Assembly: GCA_020740775.1 (NCBI GenBank)
Contig: JAHEWK010000002.1
Span: forward strand, 2,480,001-2,544,000
DNA from: Ilyonectria destructans
Taxonomy: Eukaryota; Ascomycota; Sordariomycetes; Hypocreales; Nectriaceae
Length of the DNA: 64,000 bases
Direction of reading: 5' to 3'
Both the position numbers and the translations under genes were made by a program. Under the pieces are notes generated by a model. The model had not been told where the DNA came from, did no database searches, and saw only the letters and a program-made list of their open reading frames with translations. Shown in pieces: positions 46,401 through 57,272 of this stretch (positions are counted from its first letter, which is position 1; each line of letters starts with the position of its first letter).

Positions 46401-47078
46401 GATGTTGTCATTGATTACAGGTGAAATAGACTCGACCAGTTTAAATCTATTGTATGAAGGCGGGGTAAATCTCATGCGACACGTCAGGCGGCGCAGGCCG
46501 CCATTTTCACAGCCCGCTTACAGCCTGGTTGCCTCAACGGCTGAACCAATCAGGAGAGCATACACTATTCAGTACATATCGATCGACTGCCAGCCGAAGT
46601 TATTAACCGTGTTTGGAAGAAGTGTTCAGAGGAGAGAGGTTTGGTCTCTGCAAGGAGAGTCGGTTAAACCGACTTGCTGCCTGCCAAACGTAGTAGTACG
46701 AACTTAGACCTAAGCAGCAAGTGTGCGTGGCTTGAGTTTACGAAGGAAGGCGCGGAAGAAAGAACCTTTCGTTCCTCAAGGCATGTCCCGGAATCCGTGT
46801 GCGCAAATCTGCGTCGGAATTGTAGCTTGCGGCCCTTCAGCTTGGTTCTGCTTGCCACATGCTGCTTATGACTATTCGGCTTGGTTCTGCCTACGCTCGG
46901 ATCCTGATCAGTGCGGGACGTCAGCAAGATGAGCCTTGACGTTGTCGAGAGCCGCGAAAGCAAAGGCGACTGGTTCAAGATACGATGCAACTGGACCTAC
47001 CGAAAAGAACCATTAATTTAAGAGTGACTCTTTTAAGGTGGGTATATAAAATTGTCAGCAAAGTCCTTTACATTGGAT
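46401..47078. other. Intergenic region, HET gene promoter
   Basis: A direct repeat (cttggttctgcct and similar) lies near 46,840-46,890. No supported coding frame. Confidence 0.4.
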
Positions 47079-47490
47079 TTATCTCAGTGTTGCGGCCTGC
47101 CCCTCTCGGTTTGGTGTCCCTCGCCGCTTTGAGGTTATAATTTTAACACAATTTTGCAAGTCGCAGACAGTCTCTCCCGCCGAACCATATTTCTCCTGCC
47201 AGCATTGACTAATGATGCTTGCTGCGGGATTCCCTGTCGTCAAGTCTGGCTGCTCATCACTGTAAACTCTCAAATCTCCCCGTCCTTCGTCAACATCTTG
47301 ATTCCTACTGGCGAGATCATCTCAAAGACCAAGGCGTCAACCGAGACCAGCTTGGCAACTACAACTGGCGCACCCAGGGTCCAGTGGCAACTCTGTCTTC
47401 TGCATAGTCCGGCATCCAGACTACTCCGACCAGGATGCCTTCCAGGTGCACAGCTGCACACAGCAGAAGGGCACAATTCCTCTCAAGAAG
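47079..47490 (-). pseudogene. Frame-broken coding remnant, strand uncertain
   Basis: The minus strand has two adjoining protein-like segments in different frames: ...FEMISPVGIKMLTKDGEI (to 47,270) and RVYSDEQPDLTTG...SIISQCWQEKYG...VCDLQNCVKIITS (47,079-47,272). The second starts where the first hits a stop, as expected for a small indel. Neither has a proper start. The plus strand also has two protein-like pieces broken by a shift near 47,390 (LGNYNWRTQG and SGNSVFCIVRHPDYSDQDAF). One reading must be a shadow, and I cannot decide which. It is best read as debris of one small, probably secreted-type protein gene. Confidence 0.3.
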
Positions 47491-48106
47491 TCATAGGGAC
47501 TTGAGGATGATGCTGACTTTCCTCGGACCATCCCTCAAAATGGATGTATCGCTATGGAAGTACAGAACTGACTGGATTGACGGTATCAACCATCCTGAGT
47601 GCACGAGGGAGAAGAAGTAGGTGTTTGGACGTGGTGAGGTTCCATATGTTCTCTAGGCTAGATACTCCCTCAGCCTCAAGGGCAAGTTGTATTAATGAGT
47701 AGCCTAGTGTTATGACTTGTTTGTAGCATGAATGCTACGGTTTCTGTGCCATCCTTGCAAAATGTGCCTCGTTCATTGCATAACTGTCACTTCCTGATAT
47801 ATGTCGTAGTGTAAATTGGAAAGAGCAATATAAAAATCATTCTTAGCTAGGATAAAAAGTTTGCAACGCGTTAGATAGTTTTATGTTGTATCTGCTTCTA
47901 AATCTAGTCAATTGCCTATCTCAGACTAATTCAACTGCGGCACAGAGTTCAAATCATAAGAATATGCATATATAACCAATTCATATTATCTAAAGACTCT
48001 TTGCTCTATCCTAAATTAAAACATTGCGAGAATGAGTGACTATATCTATCGTCTAATCATGTGTACCTTCCTTATCAATCCCATCATGATGCATAAACAC
48101 ATCTCC
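47491..48106. other. AT-rich intergenic region
   Basis: From about 47,690 to 48,020 the sequence is AT-rich and free of reading frames. Possibly decayed repeat DNA. Confidence 0.4.
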
Positions 48107-49069
48107 TTAGTAAGTGTAAACCTGCTCAGGGCCAAGGTTTCCGTACCGTCCAGAGCCAAAAGGGTTAGAAGGAGTAACAGCCTGGCCATTGACATTGGAG
48201 ACACCAAACCAAGCAAGCTCCTCGCCCTTGACAACAGTGATGACCGCAAAGGCGGGAGCAGGCTCAGTGACGTATCCCCAAGAAACCTTGAACTCGGAGC
48301 CGTCGGTGCAGGGCTGGTCGGACCAACTCTCGGTAGCAGCATCGGAGCCGGGCATGCGGATGATGGTGCATCGATCGGTCTTGCCGTCAGCCTCGATGGC
48401 GAAGTTGTAATCGCAGCCGTCGTTGTCCTCGCCGCAGTATCGAGTCATATCCTTGATGGCCCATGTCTTGCCGTCGACGGGCTTGGGGCTGGGGAAGGCA
48501 CCAGCGTCAGGAACGGGAGCAGTGGTCGGAGCAGCAGGAGCATCGGCGGTAGAGGCCACGGGGTAGGTGAAGTAGGAAGAAGGGCAAGATCCAGGGTGAG
48601 CAGGGTTGCAGCCTCCGGGAATGCCGGGGATAGAAGTAAAGGTCTCCGTGGCAGTCACAGTCTTGGTGGTGAAGTATGAGTCGGGGCAGGATCCGGGATG
48701 AGCGGGATTGCAACCACCAGGGATACCGGAGACAGAGGTGAAGGTCTCTTCGACGACAGAAGTGGAAGTAGGAGTCTCGTTGTAGATGAAGTAAGAAGAA
48801 GGACAGGACTCAGGGTGGGCAGGGTTACAACCACCGGGGATCTCAGTCGTGGTCGGCTCGGCGAGAGATGCGGTAGCGCTGGCACAGTACTCGCGGTTGC
48901 GAGCATTATCCTCGCCCACGCATGCAGTCAGGGTGCAGGAGCAAGCAACCTCGAGGGTGCCAGCCGCAATGCAGGCCTTGTAGGCATCCTGGCATTCATC
49001 CCGGCGAGCAAGAGGGGCGGCGGAAGCGGCCGAGGCCAGGGTAAGAGCAAAGACAAGGGTGTTCATCAT
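48107..49069 (-). CDS. Secreted cysteine-rich protein with three IPGGCNPAHP repeats
   Basis: A single frame of about 320 residues. The ATG at 49069 (or 49066) gives the signal peptide MMNTLVFALTLASAASA. A short Cys-rich region follows (ECQDAYKACIAAG...ACSCTLTACVG). Then come three copies of a 35-39-residue unit, each starting IPGGCNPAHPxSCPxSYF, at about residues 77, 116 and 150, separated by Thr-rich linkers. The last 130 residues form a separate domain (TWAIKDMTRYCGEDNDGCDYNF, WSDQPCTDGSEFKVSWGYV) resembling small secreted fungal surface proteins. Likely extracellular or wall-associated, though no GPI signal is visible. A TATA box lies about 90 nt upstream. Function unknown. Confidence 0.8.
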   Translation of the reverse strand: MMNTLVFALTLASAASAAPLARRDECQDAYKACIAAGTLEVACSCTLTACVGEDNARNREYCASATASLAEPTTTEIPGGCNPAHPESCPSSYFIYNETPTSTSVVEETFTSVSGIPGGCNPAHPGSCPDSYFTTKTVTATETFTSIPGIPGGCNPAHPGSCPSSYFTYPVASTADAPAAPTTAPVPDAGAFPSPKPVDGKTWAIKDMTRYCGEDNDGCDYNFAIEADGKTDRCTIIRMPGSDAATESWSDQPCTDGSEFKVSWGYVTEPAPAFAVITVVKGEELAWFGVSNVNGQAVTPSNPFGSGRYGNLGPEQVYTY

Positions 49070-49157
49070 GGTGAAGGATGTTTGTGGTGAGGTAGTTGCT
49101 TGTTGATGCCGATGATGAGTGATGAGGATACTGAGTGTTGGGAGATAGATCAGGACG

Positions 49158-49165
49158 TTTATATA
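49158..49165 (-). promoter_or_regulatory. TATA box of the repeat-containing secreted protein gene
   Basis: The minus strand reads TATATAAA, about 90 nt upstream of the ATG at 49069. Confidence 0.55.
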
Positions 49166-49169
49166 CCCG

Positions 49170-50385
49170 TTTCCCAATACTCAAAACGAGTCTCTCAAGC
49201 CAGCTCGTATCGTTCACTGCGGAGCCGAAGCCAACTCTGGCCTACCCATTTGCGATCTGCCACCCATTCTCACAGCAAAAGGGCTGTTTGGCATATGATA
49301 TCATCGTGGTCTAGCGGCCCCGGATAACAGCCCGACTCGGACTGAATTGAGGGACCAACGACCCGAATTGGTCTCAATATGGGAAGAACCTCAAAAGCAC
49401 AGCCCATTTGACGTCAGGATCATGATGTAAATAGATGCAATGCCCAAAAGCGTGCCAATCGAGACCTGTCAACCTTAACCGTTGCTGGGTTAGCCGGTTG
49501 CTGCCGACGAGCCGATCATGTCCGTCCCGCTGTCCCAACCTTCTCGATCGGCGCCGGCTCCATTAACACGAGGCCCAGCCTCTGATTCTCCGGCGAGTCG
49601 GAAGGCAATTGATTTGCTGGAAAACGGGAAGCGAAGCTAACGGCATTCCAGTCACTTCTGAATCTGTCGGTTTGCCATGATAAACTTCATTAGTGCTAGC
49701 AAAAGTCGACCTTGTTGCCATTACGACCGAGGAAGTGATGTTTAATCCTCTGGAGCAAATTTTGTCGTCAGTCAGTGCATCATAGCCCTCGAGTCAGGTG
49801 TGGCAAAATTGCAACATCTCGAGCCGAGCGCGGAATTGAAGGCTGGGTGAAGCTAACCACGCAGTGGCGTCGTTTAACGATAAACTATACTGAAGAAGCG
49901 GTAGGTGCTTGAGCAGCCGCGATGTTCGGTTAGTGGTCTCGTATTCGTCGTCACAATGGGTCGATGCCTTGGTCGAGATGCTAAGTCAAGATGCTGAGTG
50001 AACTCAAGCGCCTCGACACATGCAGTCGAGTTTTCGGTGAGAGCGGTCTCGTGTCTTTCTACTAATGCATTTAGACATCCGAGCCGTCAGTGAGACATTG
50101 CAAGTACATTGTTCCCACTTTGAACCGAATGAAACATGCGGAAGCGATCTTTGCATGTCTTGAATAGAGAAACAACAACTCTCCAGGCATTCAGACTCTC
50201 CTAGCTTGATCCCAATAGATAGAAGATCCCAGGAAACAACTCTACAAAAACATCTATAGCCCCATCTTTTTTCAATACTGCGCAGCCTGGTTTAAATTAA
50301 AACGTCGGCAAAGTTACATCCATACTTCTATAACCGTTGTTACATGCATGAACTTACACAGCAATCCACCTGACATCGGGTGAGC
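49170..50385. other. Gene-free region
   Basis: About 1.2 kb without a supported gene. A TGGTCTAGCGG element near 49,307 resembles a pol III A box, but no B box or cloverleaf follows. Confidence 0.4.
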
Positions 50386-50389
50386 ATGG

Positions 50390-50790
50390 CAATTTGATCG
50401 TCCGTTCGACACGCCGCCCAAGCCCTCTCCCAAGCCGGACCCGAAGCCGCCGTCCCCCAAGTCCGGCACGGAGGAGGTGGGCTGCTACAACAGTGGGCAG
50501 TTCATCAACCGCGGCCTGGCCATCGAGGCGCTCGAGTACTTCTACGACCGCTTTGAGGGCCAAGTGCTAGACATGACGCGGCCCGAGACGGAGCGCACGC
50601 TCATGTGCAAGTATGGCGTCCATTGCATCCCCACCGGCAAGGGCTGCTTCGTCGACGTCCTCATGAGCGTCACGGTAAGGAACGGGTGTCGCTTCACCAT
50701 GGGCGGCAAGGGGGCCAAGACGGAGTGTGGTCGCATCTTAGGGCGCATCATCGACGAGTGCGATACGTCCTCGACGCAGTTCAATCAGGG
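50390..50790 (+). pseudogene. Fragment of a cysteine-rich secreted-type protein, truncated at both ends
   Basis: An open frame runs from a Pro-rich linker (TPPKPSPKPDPKPPSPKS) into a cysteine-containing domain. Its landmarks are GCYNSGQFINRGLAIEALEYFYDRFEG, CKYGVHCIPTGKGCFVDVLMSV, CRFTMGGKGAKTECGRILGRIIDECDT. This kind of domain occurs in fungal secreted proteins, but no signal peptide precedes it. Just after the last conserved part, near 50,790, the sequence changes to ankyrin-type sequence of the opposite strand. The gene is therefore cut off at a junction. Confidence 0.6.
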
Positions 50791-52440
50791 TGACTATCTT
50801 GGGAGATTTCTTCTTCCCAGACAGGCGGTGAAGTCGATCTTGTCCTTGACCACCATAAACACCTTGACGCAATCCATATATCCATTCTTAGCTGCCAGGG
50901 CGACAGGGGTGTAGCCCAAATTTCCCATGATATTAATGTCCGCGCTGTTTTCTACCAGGGCCTTGATGCGCGCGGCTCGGTCATGTCCGGCAGCTCTGTG
51001 GAGGGGAGTTGTGCTGCTGTTGTTGGTGATGGACACTTCGGCTCCATGTTTAATGAGAGCCTCGGTACTCTTGGCCTTACCCATCTCGCAGGCTGGAAAG
51101 AGTGGTGTTGATCCTCAGCTATTTTGGATCCTTGGACCTGCGCCTGCTTCAAGGAGCATCGTGGTGAGTTCTTCCTGGTAGGCGCCTATAGAGAAATGCA
51201 GAGGCGTGCGTCCAGACACCGGGTGTGCTATATTCACGTTGATTCCCGGGCAGCTCTTGAGAAGGAGTCCCGCAATCTTTGTGATCAAGTCTAAGAGACT
51301 AAAAAATCGCCTGCAGACAGTCAAGAGAGAAGTAACGCCGTCTTTCTTAGGTTCGTCTACTTTGAGATCGCTGCCCAGGCCGAGAACCGTCTCGCTCACC
51401 TTGAGATCGTCGCTTTCCGTATCCATTGCATCTTCCACGGCAACGAAGAATGGAGTTCTGCCTTGCGAGTCTTTCATCGACATATTCGCCCCAACTTGGT
51501 GCAGCTGTTGGATCATCGATATGCGTTCCATCGACACGGCGAGGTGGACCGCCGTCTGACTAGATGCAGCGCCCTAACCTTGCCGTTATTAGTCGAGCCG
51601 ACATCCGCTCCTTTTTCAAGTACTGAAGAGACAACCTCAAGATAACCTCCTCGAGATGCCTCCAAGAGGGCATTGTATTCTCAATCGTTAGCCGGTTTAA
51701 TATCCGACACTGATTGGTTTAGGAGTGCGTCTACGGTCTCATTGTGGCCAAATCGAGCTGATTGTCTCATCACATTCGCGATGGAGGATTGGGTAACGTG
51801 AGGTAGAATCCGATTGACGACTCCGATATGTCCCTTCTCGGCGGAGAGCACCAGACCTGCAGAGAGTTTGGTTTCCAAATCTTATGTTTTTGGCTTATCA
51901 TTAACGAGTCTGACCACCATATCGGAAAGGCCATAGTGGCAAGCAGCCTCGAGCGGGGAATTGGAGAATTTGGTGCGATCGTGCCGTGGCGAAGCGAAGT
52001 GGTGCAACATTCTCAGCCAACGTTCAAAGCGGTCCTCGTCTTGGAAAACCCGGTAGGCGATGTCAGAAGCGTGTCCGCTGTCCTCTGCGAGACGGCAGTG
52101 ATCGCACCAGTAAAGTGTAGCGTATTCTGCAAATTTGTTCTCCCGCTCCAGCTTAAAATCTTCAGGAACATGTGTGACTGGAGCTCATTGTCCTCCAATG
52201 AGTTCCAAATACTCTATACATCTCACGAGGAGGTGAAGATGGATGTCCGGGGAGACTGTAAAATGGAAGCCCCTTTTCAGCAGTTCGGCGTAGGATTGAT
52301 GACGCAGCCGAACTGTGCCCCCCCACGATGGCTTCTAACTGGATGTTTGCATATCGGCCATGTTACAGCCTCAGCAGACGCCATCCGAGGCGATGGCAAA
52401 ACGTGTCCATCATGCCAGCCAGGGGAAAAGAAAAATTGGT
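50791..52440 (-). pseudogene. Decayed NLR: linker plus ankyrin repeats
   Basis: Minus-strand segments in several frames read as one ankyrin protein in order. Near 52,150-51,900 is a linker with FAEYATLYWCDH-type and WLRMLHHF-type motifs. Then come LEAACHYGLSDMVVRLV, LSAGLVLSAEKGHIGVVNRIL, YNALLEASRGGYLEVVSSVL, GRTPFFVAVEDAMDTES, GRTPLHFSIGAYQEELTTMLLEAG, TTPLHRAAGHDRAARIKALV and YTPVALAAKNGYMDCVKVFM. Frameshifts and stops separate them, so no full-length product is possible. The NACHT part is not found, so the 5' end is also lost. Confidence 0.75.
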
Positions 52441-52747
52441 CTTGAGGGCCTTTCATACTATATAGTAGTCATCATTGCTAGGCGGGGATAGCTCACATAG
52501 AGCCAAGCCAGGAGGCGGAACTCCAGCTGCTGCTAGCCAGGACACGTCCCGCTGTGAGACAAGCCTCCTTCGGCTTATAGTTAACGCATGTGCTATCTCA
52601 TGGTAGATAATACATTGCAGAGTCCTGAAACTGGGCTTTGTTCTTGGGAGGCCCCTAAAGCATGTTGAATGAAGCATATAGCACACTTGAGAATGCCTCC
52701 GGGCCCCCTTGCATCACGCAATGCACCAGCTTCATGGCCAGTCAAGG

Positions 52748-54864
52748 TCAAGCCAGGTGCGTAGTGTTGAACAGTCGATTGCCAGTGTCGGTTGTCTTCG
52801 TCCCCGTAAACTTGTTCTCCGACAATCGGAGCGTGACGATGCTGGCGCCATAATGTCCCATGAGTTTGGCGAGCGCATGCGTCTCCCCAACCACCTCCGC
52901 TTGGACAACACCGGCCACAACGACAATGCGGATACTGGGGTGTAAGCCATGGACATGCTCAATAAATTCCATCAGTGTCTTCCCGCTGTTGACCACCGAG
53001 TCCACCAGGATCACCGTACATTGTTGATCAACGTGATGCCTTTTTATGTCCGTCGGAGATGCGGCATGGATGAACATTGCATGTGGGAAGGCTGCATTGA
53101 CTCCAAAGGCCATGGCTTCTCCACCACGCATCAACGCCACGATAGATGTTTGGTGTTCGTTGCGCAGCCGGTGACCGGTCGTTTCATGGTCCTGCACGTG
53201 TGCCGTAGTGTACTCCTCGAGCCCGATCAGTCGGGAAACAAATTTGGTGGCTAAATATCGCCCAACAAGGCCATGAGCTTCCCTCAAAGCAGGGCCGGCC
53301 ACCGAGGCGTCGTGTGTTGGGGAGGTCAGTAATTTTGCTGCATTTCTGTCCGTGGCGTGTAGTATCTTGACGGAGCGGCGGCGATGCATCATCGACCCGA
53401 TGAATTGTTGATCATCGAGCCGAATCAAAGGCAGCTTGTCTTCGTCTTGTCTTCGTCCAGACGCGGCGGTGCCCAGTTCGGGAGCAGAACTTGTCGCGCT
53501 TGATAGTCTTCATCTTAAATAGCCCTAGACAAGGCATCATCCATGCTCGAGCTCCTGGTTTGCTTGTCGCCGACAACCACGATAGCTTGGTCAGCCTCCT
53601 TAACCATCAGTAGATCCAAGGGACTATCCCCAAACGCCCAGACATACAGATGGGCCGCGTTCCGGAGATGAGAAACGATAGCAGCCTTGACAGCTGCAGT
53701 GACCACAAATCCGTCCGAGATTCTGCCTCCACCGATCACGTCTACCGACTTCGACAATCCATGCCTCTCCAAGACCTTTTCCCAGACGCGACCAAGACCA
53801 CATGTAACAACCAGGGCACGAACATGCTTCTGGTCTGCCGCAAGTCGCAAGAGGGAAATAATGTCCGGGTGCATCACTACTGACGAAGCCACAGTGTCGC
53901 AAATTATCCCGAATTGTTCATCGTCGGTTGCCTCTTCGTACAGCAAGGTTGCTTGATGGAATGCGATGTCTGAATAGCCCAGGGGACTGCTGAAGAGCTC
54001 TTGCAGCGGACATGTTTTGCCCAAGCATGGTCGAGTTTGATTAACTGTTTGCCAGAACAAAGCGCCAGTATCCTCCGCCGCCAGAGTCTTGTCCCCGTCC
54101 ATCACCAAGACCGTCTCTAGGTCGTCGCGGCCGGAAAGAGCAAGAATTCCATCGAGCCTAGCCCGTACGCGAGCAAGATTGGATTCGATCGTCATGGGCT
54201 GTCGAAAATGCCGGATCAAAGTCGAGATCCTCGGGATTGAAGTCTTGGGCTCGGAGATGAGCGAAAACAGGATGTGATGTTGACGACAGAGATGGCGCAT
54301 CGTGCAAATCTCTGCCTCTTGCCACTTGCGTAGAAGGTCGACAGGCATGAGAGTACGGTCCTTCAGCTTGTCATCCAAGCGACGCTACGAGATGACTTCG
54401 GCAGAGACGTTCAAATAGATGGTGTGGGTAAACGTTTGCAGGTCATTCGAAGTGTAAACTGGCTGGCCGGCAGCATGCTCCTCCAACCAAAACATAAAGT
54501 GTCCGGTGACGATCGCGACTCGCCCGCTGTGAGCACTCTCCTCTCGGATTGCGTCGATCGCTTGGCCACGTAAATTTGACTTGGACTGCTCATCCAGCTT
54601 GTGGAAAGCCTCAAGGCCGCCAGAAACGAGGGATGCAATCTTGTCTGACCCTTCGAAGAAAGCAAACTCGACTTGACCAAGTTCCTGCCGGAGATGGCTC
54701 AGCAGGAACGACTTGCCCGAGCCCGAAATACCATAAAGTCCGATGACCGTTGGTTTAGGACCTGCTTGTGTGCCCAGGCTTGGGCTCGCGCTGTTGACGG
54801 TCGCAAGAGCAGTTGAAGGGCTGGTGTAGCCACCACCTGTGCTGACAGTGGATAGGCTGATCAT
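52748..54864 (-). pseudogene. Broken tri-domain gene: P-loop kinase - HAD phosphatase - uracil phosphoribosyltransferase
   Basis: On the minus strand, 54864-54388 encodes a P-loop domain (GLYGISGSGKSFLLSHL). 54384-53518 encodes a HAD-type phosphatase (VLVMDGDKTLAAEDTG, WAFGDSPLDLLMVKEAD). The part beginning about 53,430 encodes a UPRTase (GGEAMAFGVN, PRPP loop VILVDSVVNSGKTL). The first two domains are in one frame, separated only by a TAG at 54387-54385. The second ends at a TAA at 53517-53515, after which the same frame stays open (DEDYQARQVLLPNWAPPRLDEDK). An 11-bp direct duplication at 53435-53456 then shifts the frame, and the UPRTase follows. I recall this tri-domain order as one protein in other fungi, presumably in pyrimidine salvage. 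Three lesions suggest loss of function. Separate genes are less likely. Confidence 0.8.
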
Positions 54865-55332
54865 GGCAGAGACGATAATGGTCCGCGATGTATGTGTTCA
54901 GATGTGTATTTAAGGGAGCAAGGACTGATAGGAATCTTGATTCAACAGGTTGCTAGAAGTTCAAGAGGGAAAGAAGTCCTATGTTGGGACCTGTTTCGCT
55001 TTATATCCGTTTCCCTTCAGTGGACGACACAGACAAGGCCAGTCATCTCTGGTGCAGCCGCGTACGAGCGGAGGCCCGCCGTTGCGACGGCCTCATTATG
55101 CCGGAGGCCGACCACCATTCTGACCGATCTGCGGGCGCCTACGGGCATGTATGAAAATGAGCACTTGACTCGGCGAATCGGGGGCGTTCTGGTAATCCGT
55201 GACACATCGTGGGCGTTTGGTGGGCAAGCCTCAGCCTCCAAGATCGAGAGCGGCGATATGGCCTCGGACAGCCAGTTTCCACCTCATGGACGCATTTTTC
55301 CAAGACAGGGCTCTCCCTCCTCAGCGTTGCGT

Positions 55333-55788
55333 TTATGGAAGGAGAGGCCATATGAACCGAAGTCGGTGGCAGACTTGCCTGAATCTTGTCGGGTCAATCC
55401 CATGGCGACACGCGACCTCTTGTACTTTATGGTCTTTGGTAGGATTGTCGACCTCGCGCATCGCATCCAAGTCGGCACAACCACAAAGGAAAGCAGCAAT
55501 CCGGTAGAACTGCCACCTCAACGTGTATTTCGAAAGCAAGTATGCATATACCGCGAGATGAGGAAGGATGAAATCGGGGAGTCGTCGGAGGGTGTGGCCG
55601 TCGTGCTGCGCTCGGCTGATAATGTAGAAGACGTCAGCCGTCTCGCTGAGCCTTTGGCAACGTGTCGTTGCCAGCCGTCGTTCGCAGATTTCCTCTCGTA
55701 GCCTCTCCTTGTACCGAAACTGTGGGTGCCGAGGCAATCGTAGGAAGCCATGCCATCGAAGCAAGATTCTCTGGGACGTGAAGCGCAT
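55333..55788 (-). CDS. Small uncharacterised fungal protein, about 151 residues
   Basis: The minus-strand frame from the ATG at 55788 gives a basic protein. It has Arg/Trp/Tyr-rich segments (ILLRWHGFLRLPRHPQFRYKERLREEICERRL), then ETADVFYIISRAQHDG, and ends RHGIDPTRFRQVCHRLRFIWPLLP. The order and style match a small conserved fungal family I recall by pattern, whose function I do not know. A longer plus-strand frame (54,892-55,701) covers the same DNA but has weaker composition and is taken as the shadow. The start codon lies inside a tandem repeat. Confidence 0.5.
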   Translation of the reverse strand: MRFTSQRILLRWHGFLRLPRHPQFRYKERLREEICERRLATTRCQRLSETADVFYIISRAQHDGHTLRRLPDFILPHLAVYAYLLSKYTLRWQFYRIAAFLCGCADLDAMREVDNPTKDHKVQEVACRHGIDPTRFRQVCHRLRFIWPLLP

Positions 55789-55897
55789 ACTGTTCAGGGA
55801 CTAGTTATCCGCTGCATCCGAGCATATTCATTCTCTGGACCGTGGAGTGCATACTGTTCAGGGACTATCCGTTGCATCAGAGCATATTCATTCGATG
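55783..55897. repeat. Imperfect tandem repeat, period 64 bp
   Basis: Two copies of gtgcatactgttcagggacta...tccgctgcatccgagcatattcatt start at 55,783 and 55,847. The second lacks 4 bp. The first copy contains the start codon of the minus-strand gene. Confidence 0.75.
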
Positions 55898-56884
55898 TTG
55901 GGATGAGGCATCCTCACCAAATTGAGTCCTGCTCAACAGTCGCGTCGGAAAATCGGCCTCGCACGCAGACCCAAATCGATTGCTGCCTCAAGGGAACCCT
56001 TGTTTGGCCTAAGGCCACAATGCCATCCTGGCCCACGGTTGATCCGGCCACATGCAGGCCACTTATCGATGAAGACCTCAGCGTCAAGGGAGTCATGATG
56101 TGAGCACGAGTTAGCTCTGTGGCAGAAAGCCCGAGGGATATGTGATGATGGCTAGTAGGCCAGAGGTGATGCTTAGCGGGTCCGTTATTTCTACGGAGTA
56201 AGGTGACCAGTACCTACCTAGTTATTCTATGATCCTGGTCTAAAATCTCCGGGCCTGGCTAAGGGAGAGGGTCTTACCCAATGATTCTTCAGCCATATGC
56301 CAACTGTAAGCTACGGAGAAACTTAAGCATGAACAACACCGGCGATACCGTTTCATGGAATGAGTATGGCAGCGGCTATCTAGAGGCTTCCAGTGACTCC
56401 AACTTAGCCACGTTCATGCCGTAGGCGCGCCCGCCTCAATAACACTGGTGTTACGGTCCCCTGCAACTCGCCCACGGCGCGGTCCCTGCGTCACTGCTCG
56501 TACAAGCTGTAAACGCGCGACTCAATCGGAATGTTGCGATCCCATCCGTCTATGGCCCGCTCACTATCGTCTCTTCTCTTGCACCTCTTGCGATGGTGCA
56601 ATCAAGTATATATCGCGGCTTTTGAAGCACTATGGCTCCAAGGCGCCGGAAGATGACCGTAAGTTGTCTCGTTACGACTTGTCCCACATGCACAAGACTA
56701 TAGACCAGATGCAGGCATATCAGCCACCAAGCCGAGCTCAGAGCCAGGGAGAAAAACAGAAGGCTCCAATTTTCCAGGATGAACGTTCCGCACCTCGTGA
56801 TTCTACGACGCGACCGAGGACGCTGTGCACATGACTGGCCGACCCAGAGCATTGTTACACCGGAACATGTACAGTGGGCGTGCA
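55898..56884. other. Gene-free region
   Basis: A frame at 56,448-56,834 has no conserved pattern and is not called. Otherwise nothing recognised. Confidence 0.4.
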
Positions 56885-57163
56885 TGTAGCTTGGAGGAGC
56901 GAGTGGGGCTCATGAGTAAAACAGAATATGGAATAAAGAAGCTCTTTGTTAGTCGCCGACCTAAGAACATTGCTACAGTGGAATATGTAGCTTGCAGGAG
57001 CAAGTAAGGCTCACGAGTAAAACAGAATATAGAATAAAGAAGCTCTTTGTTAGTCGCCGACCTCAGAACATTGCAGTGGAATATGTAGCTTGGAAGAGCG
57101 AGTGGGGCTCGCCAGTAAACCAGAATATGGAATAATAAAGAAGCACTTTGCTAGTCGCCGACA
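56885..57163. repeat. Minisatellite, three units of about 80-101 bp
   Basis: Units start with tgtagcttg at 56,885, 56,986 and 57,084. Each contains gagtaaaacagaatatggaataaagaagctctttgttagtcgccgac with point differences. Unit 3 is shorter, ending at the tagtcgccgac box. A diverged partial copy may precede unit 1. Confidence 0.85.
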
Positions 57164-57272
57164 CGCATGCATGATAAAACATTCATCTTCCTCCCCAATC
57201 GATCAAAGGCCAGCTCAAACGCGCACCGCCAAACCAACAGCGACACTGCGACCTTTGCAGCCTAAATATCCC

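Noticed and set aside
49290..49360. Possible tRNA from a TGGTCTAGCGG A-box-like element
   Set aside because: No B box (GTTCRANNC) or acceptor pairing downstream, so it is chance or a short relic.
54892..55701. Plus-strand frame of 269 residues
   Set aside because: It overlaps a minus-strand frame with better composition and a recognisable family pattern, and it has no domain of its own.
56448..56834. Plus-strand frame of 128 residues
   Set aside because: Mixed composition, no motif, next to repeats; not supported as a gene.
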